Below are positions 7,372-15,492 of a stretch of DNA of 64,000 nt, piece after piece (the first letter of the stretch is position 1; each line of letters opens with the position of its first letter). The DNA comes from CALGYY01 sp963678485 (GTDB taxonomy: Bacteria; Bacteroidota; Bacteroidia; Bacteroidales; CAIWKO01). Made by a program: the position numbers and the translations under genes. The notes below the pieces were generated by a model. The model saw only the letters and a program-made list of their open reading frames with translations. It had not been told where the DNA came from and ran no database searches. The stretch is from assembly GCA_963678485.1 (NCBI GenBank), contig OY782882.1, positions 1,426,001 through 1,490,000 on the forward strand, written 5' to 3'.

Positions 7372-8376
7372 ATGACAGTTGAGAGAAATTTTGAGGATTT
7401 AGAATTAATTAGAGAAATAATTAAAGACGTGGAGGAGGACAGAACCTCTCTTTCAACGGCTATGATTAAAACACTAAGAATCGCCGAAAAAAATCAGCAA
7501 ACTGAACTTCAGCAGTTTGTCAGAAATGAACTTGAAGGTGCATATACACTTGAGACATTACCTGAATATAGAACAAAACATGCTGATATATTAGGCATAT
7601 TCAGAAACAATTTTACAGGACAGATTAATAGCACGAAAATAGATTTTGAACCCTTACTTAAAAAATCAGGAGAGATATCAGACAAGTTGAATAGAAAGCA
7701 CCTTTACTTCTCTATTCCAGAAATTGAGGACTATTTGGAGAAATCTAAAACTTCTGATATAAAGATTGAATTTACTCTCGGTCAAGTAAATTTTGTGAGA
7801 CAATACTTGCAAGATGACGAAGCGAATGGGTGGATCCTCCAAACCGCATATTTTCAATTGCCAATGAGTACTTTCCCGCAAATTATTGTTTTGACAAAGA
7901 GAAGGTTTATTCAACTATTGTTAGATATTGAAAGCCTATTACATCCCTCTGACGCTATTGGTAATGAGCATTTTTTTGAAAACGGAAAGCGTTTTGACGC
8001 AATAGTTTCAATCTCTGATGTTATTAACAATGCAACTGAGGAGCTAATTTTAATAGATGGTTATGTTGACCAAAAAACCCTACAACTATTTTGTAGTAAA
8101 AACTCTAATATTCATTTGCTAATACTAACAAGTAGCAAATCTATGAACGATATTCGTTTACATATTGACGCATTCAATGCTCAATATCAAAACTTAGAAG
8201 TTAGGCATTCCAATGCATTCCATGATAGATTTATAATTGTTGATAGGCTGCGATTCTATCATATTGGAGCTTCAATAAAAGATTTGGGTAAAAAATCATT
8301 TATGTTTTCTTTAATAGAGGATGCGTCCATTCAGGAATTAATTATGAAGAAATTCTCCAAAGAATGGGGTCAATAG
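7372..8376 (+). CDS. AbiTii domain fused to a PLD-like C-terminal domain; putative abortive-infection protein
   Basis: A 334-residue protein. Residues about 8-70 match the AbiTii pattern: LIREIIKDVEED, then LSTAMIKTLRIAEKN, then LQQFVRNELEGAY, ending in a PEYR box. After a roughly 130-residue middle part comes a phospholipase-D-like domain with an HxRx4D signature at H284-D291 (HDRFIIVD), followed by HIGASIKDLGKKSF; this varies the HxKx4D nuclease motif by having Arg for Lys. The same HDRF...GAS-DLGKK module is common on mobile-element proteins. The link with phage defence rests on the AbiTii family name and the neighbours. Eleven bases separate it from the membrane gene upstream. Confidence 0.75.
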   Translation: MTVERNFEDLELIREIIKDVEEDRTSLSTAMIKTLRIAEKNQQTELQQFVRNELEGAYTLETLPEYRTKHADILGIFRNNFTGQINSTKIDFEPLLKKSGEISDKLNRKHLYFSIPEIEDYLEKSKTSDIKIEFTLGQVNFVRQYLQDDEANGWILQTAYFQLPMSTFPQIIVLTKRRFIQLLLDIESLLHPSDAIGNEHFFENGKRFDAIVSISDVINNATEELILIDGYVDQKTLQLFCSKNSNIHLLILTSSKSMNDIRLHIDAFNAQYQNLEVRHSNAFHDRFIIVDRLRFYHIGASIKDLGKKSFMFSLIEDASIQELIMKKFSKEWGQ

Positions 8377-8422
8377 TCGGGCTAGGGATATTTGTCACTT
8401 ATAATCCCCTAAATCATTAAAG

Positions 8423-8608
8423 ATGTGTTTGCAAGAAAAAAAACGGCACCTTAAAGACTTAAATGAAAGAATATCTTGGTGGGACGAACGCCTTCATTTA
8501 TTCCCTTGTTTCAAGGATTTCTATAATGGGATAGTTAGAGAGAGGGACAAAATTAAACATGAGATAAAAAACGAGAACATGGCAAAAAAATTAAACCTTT
8601 TACAATGA
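8423..8608 (+). CDS. Small helical hypothetical protein (61 aa)
   Basis: Starts at ATG 8423, 46 bases after the AbiTii fusion. The product is highly charged and probably one or two long helices (KKRHLKDLNERISWWDERLH, then YNGIVRERDKIKHEIKNEN). No family is recognised. The position suggests it belongs with the preceding gene, perhaps as a small accessory factor, but coding potential is only moderate. Confidence 0.4.
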   Translation: MCLQEKKRHLKDLNERISWWDERLHLFPCFKDFYNGIVRERDKIKHEIKNENMAKKLNLLQ

Positions 8609-8678
8609 TAGCGATGCCTCCGCATTAACAAAATTGAAGGAATCCAAAAATTTTCAGCACTAAAAAAACCATCCAAAA

Positions 8679-9260
8679 ATGAAAAAGCACCTGCTTGGAG
8701 TAATTTTCCTGATATTTATAATTCCCGTTTCATTGCATGCTCAAAACATTTTGAAACTGGATGAAAAAAACGGATTAAAGGATTTTAAACTTGGAGATAC
8801 TTATTCACAGTGGAAAGATAGTTTATCTTCCCCTTGGAAAGAGAATAATATTGGTGTCTTCCAAGTGAAATCGTACAGTTATATGGGGAATTGCTGCCAA
8901 ACTGTTTTTACAAGAGAAGTTGAAGCGATTTCTTTGTCGTTTCAAAATGACACACTTTACAACATCCTTTTTATATTAAAAAATGTTGAGTTGAACTTTG
9001 ACCTCATACAAGACATAGTCGCAATTTTTGGAGATCCCTCAAAAGTTGAAACAATGGAAGACGACCTTTCCATTACAGCATACTGGGTGACAACTAAAAT
9101 CACATTAACGGTTATGTTTAATGATTGCTTGACAATAGCTACTAAAACACAAAAGACAATAAATCCTGATGAATATGTGGAATTAGTTGGCAGAAAGAAA
9201 ATATCCATATTAATAATTGATAGACTAATGGATCAGAAATTAATAAATACAGATTATTAG
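8679..9260 (+). CDS. Secreted hypothetical protein (193 aa)
   Basis: A clear signal peptide covers residues 1-21 (MKKHLLGVIFLIFIIPVSLHA, cleavage before QN). The mature part has a KDFKLGDTYSQW start, a Cys-Cys pair (MGNCCQTVF) and strand-rich segments (AISLSFQNDTLYNILFIL, ITLTVMFNDCLTIATKT) resembling a small periplasmic alpha/beta domain. The GxTYxxW opening and the FGDPSKVE segment recall domains that compare a measured value with a reference, but no named family is certain. It sits in the defence block without clear operon linkage (70 bases after the previous gene). Confidence 0.6.
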   Translation: MKKHLLGVIFLIFIIPVSLHAQNILKLDEKNGLKDFKLGDTYSQWKDSLSSPWKENNIGVFQVKSYSYMGNCCQTVFTREVEAISLSFQNDTLYNILFILKNVELNFDLIQDIVAIFGDPSKVETMEDDLSITAYWVTTKITLTVMFNDCLTIATKTQKTINPDEYVELVGRKKISILIIDRLMDQKLINTDY

Positions 9261-9599
9261 GTTATCATTCTTTTTTAAAGCAATAGTTGAAAAATCTTTT
9301 TATAAATTTATCTCTGCAGGTATGCGAATATACATTGATTTGAAAACTGTTCTAGGTTTCAATGCAATAAATGAATTAAGGAATCAAAATTGAATCCTAA
9401 CGAATATCAGCAACAACTAATTGAAACGGAAGGTTCCTCCTTTCACTATAAGTTAGAATTAGCATTTGTATTTAACTGCACGATTTTATACGAATGATTT
9501 GAAACGTGCAACATGGGCTTTCTGCAAGCGGAGCATTGGAGTTTTGAGACAGTGCCACTAATTAATCAAACGTTAGAGAATTAACATTAGAGGTTTGTG
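9261..9599. other. Gene-poor stretch between secreted protein and SIR2 gene
   Basis: No convincing gene on either strand. An in-frame 34-codon remnant (9390-9497, beginning NPNEYQQQL) with no good start could be debris of an earlier gene. No clear promoter box or hairpin was found. Confidence 0.4.
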
Positions 9600-10601
9600 A
9601 TGAAAAACATAACTTATCTGTTGGGTGCTGGAGCTAGTTGTCAGGCTCTTCCCCTAGTTAATGAAATATCTGGTCGCCTTGGTTCAATGATAAACCAACT
9701 GTCACAAGAGCAGTTTCAGTTACCGACGAAAAAGTTCCGAAACATTCCTTCTTCGATGACTCAAAGAGATTGGCAAAGAAACCTAATATTCCTTTTAACC
9801 ACGCTAAGGGATACTCTAGAAAAATCAAAATGCACATCCATTGACGTATTAGCGAAGCGTTTTTATATTAAAAACCAAAAGCAAACAATAGTTTCATATG
9901 GGTTAATTATGCTCTTCATTTGGGAGCAATATATAAATCATCCAGATACAAGGTACGACACTTTTTTTGCATCAATCCTTGAACCCGATTTAAAATTGCC
10001 TAATAAAATAAAGATATGCTCATGGAACTATGATCTTCAACTAGAACTTGCTTTCAGGAATTTTGTAGATGATCTGGTTCCAATTGATGATGTTCAGCAA
10101 CATCTTGATGTAACGCACAAATTCCAAGTAAAATCTGTGCGATCTGGATTCAATGTATTCAAACTAAATGGAACTGCCGCCATGAGGGATAAAAATAATA
10201 AGTATATTTTTTTTCCAGAATTTACATGTTCTGGATTACGCATTGAAACTATTCAGGAAGTAGTCTACTATTATGCAAAATACCTGTCTGAATCATTCGA
10301 CACAAATCTTTTTTTCGCTTGGGATAAGACAATTATAGAGGAAAAGCAGTATTCTAATGTAATTGGTCAAATTTCTGAAACAAACGTTCTTGTTATTATT
10401 GGCTATTCATTCCCTTTTTTTAACAGGCTTGTAGATAGGGCTATTTTAGGCAATTTGAAAAGCATTGAAAAAGTCTACATTCAAGATAAAAACCCAAAGG
10501 GTGTTTCAGAGAGATTGGAGGCAATATTCAATCACAACGCAATTCCAGAAATGATTTTTAAGGAAAACGTTGATCAATTTTTTATTCCAAATGAATTTTA
10601 A
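9600..10601 (+). CDS. Stand-alone SIR2-like domain protein, putative NAD-dependent defence protein
   Basis: A 333-residue protein with the SIR2 fold landmarks in order: the nucleotide-binding YLLGAGAS at residues 6-13, the SWNYD motif (N143, equivalent to TQNID of sirtuins), a KLNGT motif at about 188-192, IIGYSFPFFNRLVDRAIL, and VYIQDKNP near the end. In SIR2 enzymes the fourth motif is usually HG; here the catalytic His is replaced by Asn190, so NADase activity is in doubt. SIR2-like proteins deplete NAD during phage infection in Thoeris, DSR and related systems. The ATG at 9600 is used rather than a GTG one codon earlier. It precedes the SIR2-STAND gene by about 440 bases. Confidence 0.75.
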   Translation: MKNITYLLGAGASCQALPLVNEISGRLGSMINQLSQEQFQLPTKKFRNIPSSMTQRDWQRNLIFLLTTLRDTLEKSKCTSIDVLAKRFYIKNQKQTIVSYGLIMLFIWEQYINHPDTRYDTFFASILEPDLKLPNKIKICSWNYDLQLELAFRNFVDDLVPIDDVQQHLDVTHKFQVKSVRSGFNVFKLNGTAAMRDKNNKYIFFPEFTCSGLRIETIQEVVYYYAKYLSESFDTNLFFAWDKTIIEEKQYSNVIGQISETNVLVIIGYSFPFFNRLVDRAILGNLKSIEKVYIQDKNPKGVSERLEAIFNHNAIPEMIFKENVDQFFIPNEF

Positions 10602-11039
10602 AAAAGTAAGTCTTTGGAATTGACTAATCTTTCAATTTGAGAGTTGCTTATTTTATAGAAGGCCAGCAATACAGAATGTGACGGCTACAAAATTGGTCAG
10701 AGGTTTCTTGCTTATATTGAAAAATGATCGGGAGTTTGGTTCGAGGTTAACGAGCAAATTCCGGAGAGGTGTCAATGCAAGGTTGATTTAGTGGGTGCAT
10801 TGGAAAAATGGTGAAACACCCTTGATGCGAATCAATAATGAATAAATGGGAAGATCTAATTTGCTTCTATATTGGGTTTTAATATTTACAAATAAGTTAT
10901 ATATTTGATGAAAGAATAAGCTCCGTATAAAGGGTGCCTTTCACATACAATGCCATAAAAAAGTTAAAGTGAAACTTCCTAGCATAAATGGACTTGCAAG
11001 AATCATATAAGAAAAACATTGACATATTCGAGACAGAAA
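10602..11039. other. Non-coding or decayed stretch upstream of the SIR2-STAND gene
   Basis: No supported gene. A 23-codon open stretch (EVNEQIPERCQCKVDLVGALEKW, no start, ending TGA around 10811) may be remnant coding DNA. The final 150 bases are A/T rich and should carry the promoter of the gene at 11040, but no clean TAnnTTTG box is visible. Confidence 0.35.
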
Positions 11040-14000
11040 ATGAGTGAAATTAAAATTGAAGATTTAGATGACTCTTTTTTCAGCGATTTAAGGGATGGTA
11101 ATTTTATTTTGGTCTTGGGCGCCGGCTTCAGTTTTGGTGTGCCAAATAAAGCCGGAGGAACAATACCTATAGGAGAACAATTTGTAAAATTAACGAAGGA
11201 AAGGTTTGGATTGACCTATGATCTTGATTATTCAAGTGCCGCTGAAGTATGGGAAACTCAAATTAAAGGTGATGAGAATCTTATTAGTGAATTTAAAGAT
11301 CTTTTTTTAGTTGATGATTCAAAATTTGATTCAAAAAAATATGCTCCAATATTTTTACCTAAATGGTACAACATTTTCACTTTGAATTTCGATGATGTGC
11401 TTGAAGTAACACAGAAAAATACAAAGGGCAATCAATTAAAAGTACTCTCTTATCCGCATGAAAGTACAGACTCAGAAGAACCGGACATTCTCCATTTGCA
11501 TGGTTTGATTAATAATGAAACGACCTTCGACACAATCGTTTTTACTCCCACTTCATATGCGGAATTGCCTTTTAAACACCACACTCTTTATAATGTTCTA
11601 CATGGTGATGTAAAAGATCATAAAAAGAATATTGTTATTGTTGGTAGTCAATTCAGGGAAATTACTGTTCGGCAAAAGTTTTTTAAGGATCTTCCTAAAG
11701 GCAATAATGTTAGAATTTTCCATTTTGATATTAAAACTGAACTGAATTATGTTCCTGAATTTACGGCCAGAGGTTACAATTTTATTCTGTTAGATAAAGA
11801 CAAGGGAGGGATCGAAGTCTTCCTCCAGTTCCTTCAAGCCCATAAAGATAAAATTGAAAATATACAAGTTGAAGGAGCCGAAATAATTAATTCAACATTT
11901 ATAAGGCGAATTAGAGAAGGTAAAAAATTTTCCAATGCAGATTTCTACACGGCGAAACAGGATGATGATTGCCAGTGGTTCGGCATAATCAATAATTTTG
12001 ACGTGGTAAGAAATGATTATAATAGAATTAGAGGTATCGCTCTTAGTTGTTTCAATAAATCTGCCAGAAATATTGTTGTGGCAGTAATTCACGGCTTTGG
12101 CGGTTGCGGTAAATCTACCTTGCTAAGAAGACTGGCCGTTGAGCTCTGCGATGAGCCATTTACAATAGTTTGGGTCAAAGACAGGCAATTTGATGATTTT
12201 GCATCTGATGGTCTAGAACAAATTAAAGAAGATCGTTCACGTAATTATTTGGTAATTATTGAAGATTGGTACCGCATTGCTGACAATATGAAGGCAAAAG
12301 AGTTTTTGTTAAACTCACAATCCATAAGAAATCTGAGGATTATAATTGGGGACAGGGAAACAGATGGGAAGGATTACATGGATTATCTATCTGAAAAAGA
12401 AAATCAATTTCATTTACAGCCTGAAGAAAACATAAAAATCATTCATGACATTTTAATAAAGTATCCTGATTGGAAATCCGCAACAGAAAGAGTTTTGAAG
12501 AACAATGCTGCTGAAACGACTTCTCTATTTTTACTGTTGTTTGTTATTGCCCGTATAAACGAAGAAGAATTTGGTGCCACCGAAATTGATTTTACCGACC
12601 CTTCTTCCGCCTTCAAAGATATAGTAAAGAGCGACCTCAAAAAAATAAATAATAAATACCCTGGGCTTGCAAAAGCACTTCACAATTGGGCTTGTATTTA
12701 CACTAATTATAAAATGTTTATAGATTTTAAGTCTTTTCTGAAAATTGCGGATACATATAATGGAAATACGAATGTAAGTACTGATTTTGGCAACTGGAAT
12801 GCAAATTCCTTTCTGCTAAACAGGCTAAAGAATTATATTAATGTCAACAAAATCTCTTTTTCTAAGAATAAAAATCTCCAAGCATATGATTTTATACAAT
12901 TCAATCATGATAAATTAGCTGAGGATGGTTTGGCTCAGATAGTGATTGAAGGTTGGAATGTTTTTTTCAATACATATACTAAAATGTATGATGATATTTT
13001 ATTGAAACAATTTTTAATTGCTGTAATCGAACACTCTGAGAAGGGTAAGGATTTTTTCTCTTCGATATTCCTAGCTGTAATGTTGAATAGACAAAAACAA
13101 AGTTTTAGCTCATCTGAAAAGATAACCTTTATCAAAAAACTCTATGCTAAAGGTAATTATTATACTCATTATTTAAACCATTTAGCTGATATTGATATTG
13201 GTTTATCGCCACAGGAATTAAAAAAATATTTGTATGAATTGTTTGATAAAAGGGTTATTCCATATTTTGCTTGGTTAGCGTACTTCAAAATGGTGGACTC
13301 GGAAAACTTGCGCGAAGCAGTCATTAAAATATTGGATGCCCCTGATTTTACTTTAATTCAACATGAATTAGTAGTTGCAGTATTTTATCAGAGAGGTTAT
13401 GATGAAAAAACAAAACAAGAAATTGAAATGGCCAAGCATAACGCCGCTATTAAAATATTGACTACCACAGACGTTACTTTAATTCAATCGGAAATATTAA
13501 TTGCTGCTTTTTATCAAAAAGGTTACGATGAAAAAACAAAACAAGAACTTGAAAAGGCTAAACACAACGCGGCTATTAAACTATTGACTGTTCAAGATAT
13601 TACTTTAATTAAACATAATATCATAGTTGCCGCATTTTATCAGCGAGGTTATGATGAAAAAACAAAACAAGAAATTGAACAAGTCAAACATCAAGCAGCT
13701 CTAAAAATATTGACTGCTCCAGACATTACTTTACGTCAAACTGATATAGTGGTTGCCGCCTTTTATCAAAAAGGTCACGATGAAAAAACAAAACAAGAAA
13801 TTGAAAAGGCCAAACACAACGCAGCTATTAGAATATTGACTGCACCAGACATTAATTTTCTTCGACAAGATACGGTGGTTGCTGCCTATAATCAGCGAGG
13901 TTATGATGAAAAAACAAAACAAGAAATTGAACAAGTCAAACATCAAGTAGCTCTAAAAATATTGGCTGCCCCTGATATTACTTTAATTCAACCTGATATA

Positions 14001-15155
14001 GTGGTTGTCGCATTTAAGCAGAAAGGTAATGATGAAAAAACAAAACAAGAAATTGAACAAGTCAAATATCAAGCAGCTCTGAAAATATTGACTGCACCAG
14101 ACATTACTTTTCTTCAACATGATATAGTGGTTGCCGCCTTTTATCAAAAAGGTCACGATGAAAAAACAAAACAAGAAATTGAAAAGGCCAAACACAACGC
14201 AGCTATTAGAATATTGACTGCACCAGACATTACTTTTCTTCAACATGATATAGTGGTTGTCGCATTTAATCAGAAAGGTTATGATGAAAAAACAAAACAA
14301 GAACTTGAACAAGCCAAACACCAAGTCGCTGTTAAAATATTGTCTGCACTGGACATTACTTTACTTCAACATCAAATGCTAGTTGGCGCTTTTTATCAAA
14401 AAGGTTACGATGAAAAAACAAAACAAGAAATTGAAAAGGTCAAACATCAAGCAGCTCTAAAAATATTGACTGCACCAGACATTACTTTTCTTCAACATGA
14501 TATAGTGGTTGCCGCCTTTTATCAAAAAGGTCACGATGAAAAAACAAAACAAGCAATTGAAAAGGCCAAACGCAAAGCTGCTATTAAAATATTAAGCGAA
14601 AAAAACTGGAACGAAACCGGCAGTCTATTCCCTGTATTGGCGGCATTAAGGTTCTATTGTTCATTGTGTGATTTTCCTGAAATAGTCAACCAACGTGTAA
14701 ATGAAATATTAAATTCATTTCTTCTAGAGCCAAAATCAAAATCTTGCAGGGATTTTTATTTCGGATTGATGAGTATTCCTTTTCACGACAATGCACTTTG
14801 GGAAAGCCATTGTGAATACATAATTGTTAATTGGCGAGCCAAAGACAGGCGAGGTATTGGAAGTGTAATACACAGTAATAAAGAAGAACCGAAAAGAATT
14901 ATGGGTGTGTGCTTTTCAATATTGAAGCACTGGAAGGAGGAAATAGCATTAGATATCAAGCAGGTATATGGGCGACCACATAGGGGCGACCATATAATTC
15001 TTGCGTTGGGACATCCATTATTAAAGGAAATAGCTTTAAAGTCAGCAAAGGAAATGGCTGTTGAAGAAGAAAAGAATCCACATACATTACCTAAATCTCT
15101 TTTAGAAATTGTTTTAAATATTGTTAAATCTGGAGAATTTCCTCAATGGCAGTAG
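11040..15155 (+). CDS. SIR2-STAND defence protein (Avs5/AVAST type V-like) with ten 42-residue C-terminal repeats
   Basis: A 1371-residue three-part protein. The N-terminal SIR2-like NADase domain (residues 1-280) has GAGFS at 27-31, TLNFDD (N116), LHLHGL (H154) and IVIVGSQF, all catalytic positions intact. The central STAND ATPase has a Walker A HGFGGCGKST with K358 and a Walker B YLVIIED near residue 400. The C-terminal sensor region contains ten tandem 42-residue helical repeats at 760-1179 with the conserved core GYDEKTKQEIE, then a non-repeat tail. SIR2-STAND proteins of the AVAST group are proposed to bind a phage protein through the C-terminus, oligomerise through the ATPase and destroy NAD. 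The ATG at 11040 is preferred to a TTG at 11019. The gene stands alone; the adjacent SIR2 gene may be related. Confidence 0.85.
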   Translation: MSEIKIEDLDDSFFSDLRDGNFILVLGAGFSFGVPNKAGGTIPIGEQFVKLTKERFGLTYDLDYSSAAEVWETQIKGDENLISEFKDLFLVDDSKFDSKKYAPIFLPKWYNIFTLNFDDVLEVTQKNTKGNQLKVLSYPHESTDSEEPDILHLHGLINNETTFDTIVFTPTSYAELPFKHHTLYNVLHGDVKDHKKNIVIVGSQFREITVRQKFFKDLPKGNNVRIFHFDIKTELNYVPEFTARGYNFILLDKDKGGIEVFLQFLQAHKDKIENIQVEGAEIINSTFIRRIREGKKFSNADFYTAKQDDDCQWFGIINNFDVVRNDYNRIRGIALSCFNKSARNIVVAVIHGFGGCGKSTLLRRLAVELCDEPFTIVWVKDRQFDDFASDGLEQIKEDRSRNYLVIIEDWYRIADNMKAKEFLLNSQSIRNLRIIIGDRETDGKDYMDYLSEKENQFHLQPEENIKIIHDILIKYPDWKSATERVLKNNAAETTSLFLLLFVIARINEEEFGATEIDFTDPSSAFKDIVKSDLKKINNKYPGLAKALHNWACIYTNYKMFIDFKSFLKIADTYNGNTNVSTDFGNWNANSFLLNRLKNYINVNKISFSKNKNLQAYDFIQFNHDKLAEDGLAQIVIEGWNVFFNTYTKMYDDILLKQFLIAVIEHSEKGKDFFSSIFLAVMLNRQKQSFSSSEKITFIKKLYAKGNYYTHYLNHLADIDIGLSPQELKKYLYELFDKRVIPYFAWLAYFKMVDSENLREAVIKILDAPDFTLIQHELVVAVFYQRGYDEKTKQEIEMAKHNAAIKILTTTDVTLIQSEILIAAFYQKGYDEKTKQELEKAKHNAAIKLLTVQDITLIKHNIIVAAFYQRGYDEKTKQEIEQVKHQAALKILTAPDITLRQTDIVVAAFYQKGHDEKTKQEIEKAKHNAAIRILTAPDINFLRQDTVVAAYNQRGYDEKTKQEIEQVKHQVALKILAAPDITLIQPDIVVVAFKQKGNDEKTKQEIEQVKYQAALKILTAPDITFLQHDIVVAAFYQKGHDEKTKQEIEKAKHNAAIRILTAPDITFLQHDIVVVAFNQKGYDEKTKQELEQAKHQVAVKILSALDITLLQHQMLVGAFYQKGYDEKTKQEIEKVKHQAALKILTAPDITFLQHDIVVAAFYQKGHDEKTKQAIEKAKRKAAIKILSEKNWNETGSLFPVLAALRFYCSLCDFPEIVNQRVNEILNSFLLEPKSKSCRDFYFGLMSIPFHDNALWESHCEYIIVNWRAKDRRGIGSVIHSNKEEPKRIMGVCFSILKHWKEEIALDIKQVYGRPHRGDHIILALGHPLLKEIALKSAKEMAVEEEKNPHTLPKSLLEIVLNIVKSGEFPQWQ
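13317..14576 (+). repeat. Ten tandem 126-bp coding repeats inside the SIR2-STAND gene
   Basis: The GGTtAyGATGAAAAAACA core recurs at 13395, 13521, 13647, 13773, 13899, 14025, 14151, 14277, 14403 and 14529, always exactly 126 bases apart, giving ten in-frame 42-residue units. Several units are identical over long stretches: 13742-13854 recurs unchanged at 14120-14232, three units later. Differences cluster in the segment around T-L-I-Q-H-D, i.e. at the same few residues in each unit. The nucleotide-level identity implies recent duplication or gene conversion. Confidence 0.95.
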
Positions 15156-15181
15156 TGACACTCCGTAACAACATTCCTGAA

Positions 15182-15492
15182 TCATTCACCCTCTTTTTTA
15201 GATTTCGTTGTCGCCGAAAGTTGAGTTAAAAAAGAATGATACGCCATAGATTGGGTCTGAGATTTTTTCCAGTATTTCTCAAACAGGTCTTTATATCTGT
15301 CATGATAGAAAGCTAGGAGATTGTCTTCTGAATCAATTCCAAGAGAATCATTTAGTTTTCTCTATGGATTGAAAACAAGGCAATTTTAAAATAGTGACGT
15401 TCTTCAATTTGAGCCATCAGTAATTGAGGAAATGCTGTTGTTGCTCCCCATGTATTAAGCGCTAGACAAACTGCGAAAATCGCTATTAACAC
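15182..15492 (-). pseudogene. Frameshifted small secreted/membrane protein gene coupled to the lipoprotein gene
   Basis: A GTG at 15492 overlaps the TAG stop of the lipoprotein gene (TAGTG), the layout of translational coupling. The product starts with a signal-like stretch (LIAIFAVCLALNTWG) and runs to a TAA at 15352. The sequence continues without interruption in another frame as LNDSLGIDSEDNLLAFYHDRYKDLF and on to a TGA at 15182. Together they would make about 103 residues. One indel near 15353 (an A-rich GAGAAAACTAAATG context) therefore splits the gene. It could be a real mutation, a sequencing error, or less likely a programmed frameshift. Confidence 0.6.

Noticed and set aside
13731..14324. 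Minus-strand open frames rich in Phe/Cys antisense to the repeat array
   Set aside because: They are mirror frames produced by the 126-bp coding repeats; their repetitive, low-complexity hydrophobic translation follows from the plus-strand codons.
13317..14576. Regular repeats reminiscent of a CRISPR array
   Set aside because: The period is 126 bp, in frame, with variable codons inside a long coding gene; no 25-40 bp repeats with unique spacers occur.
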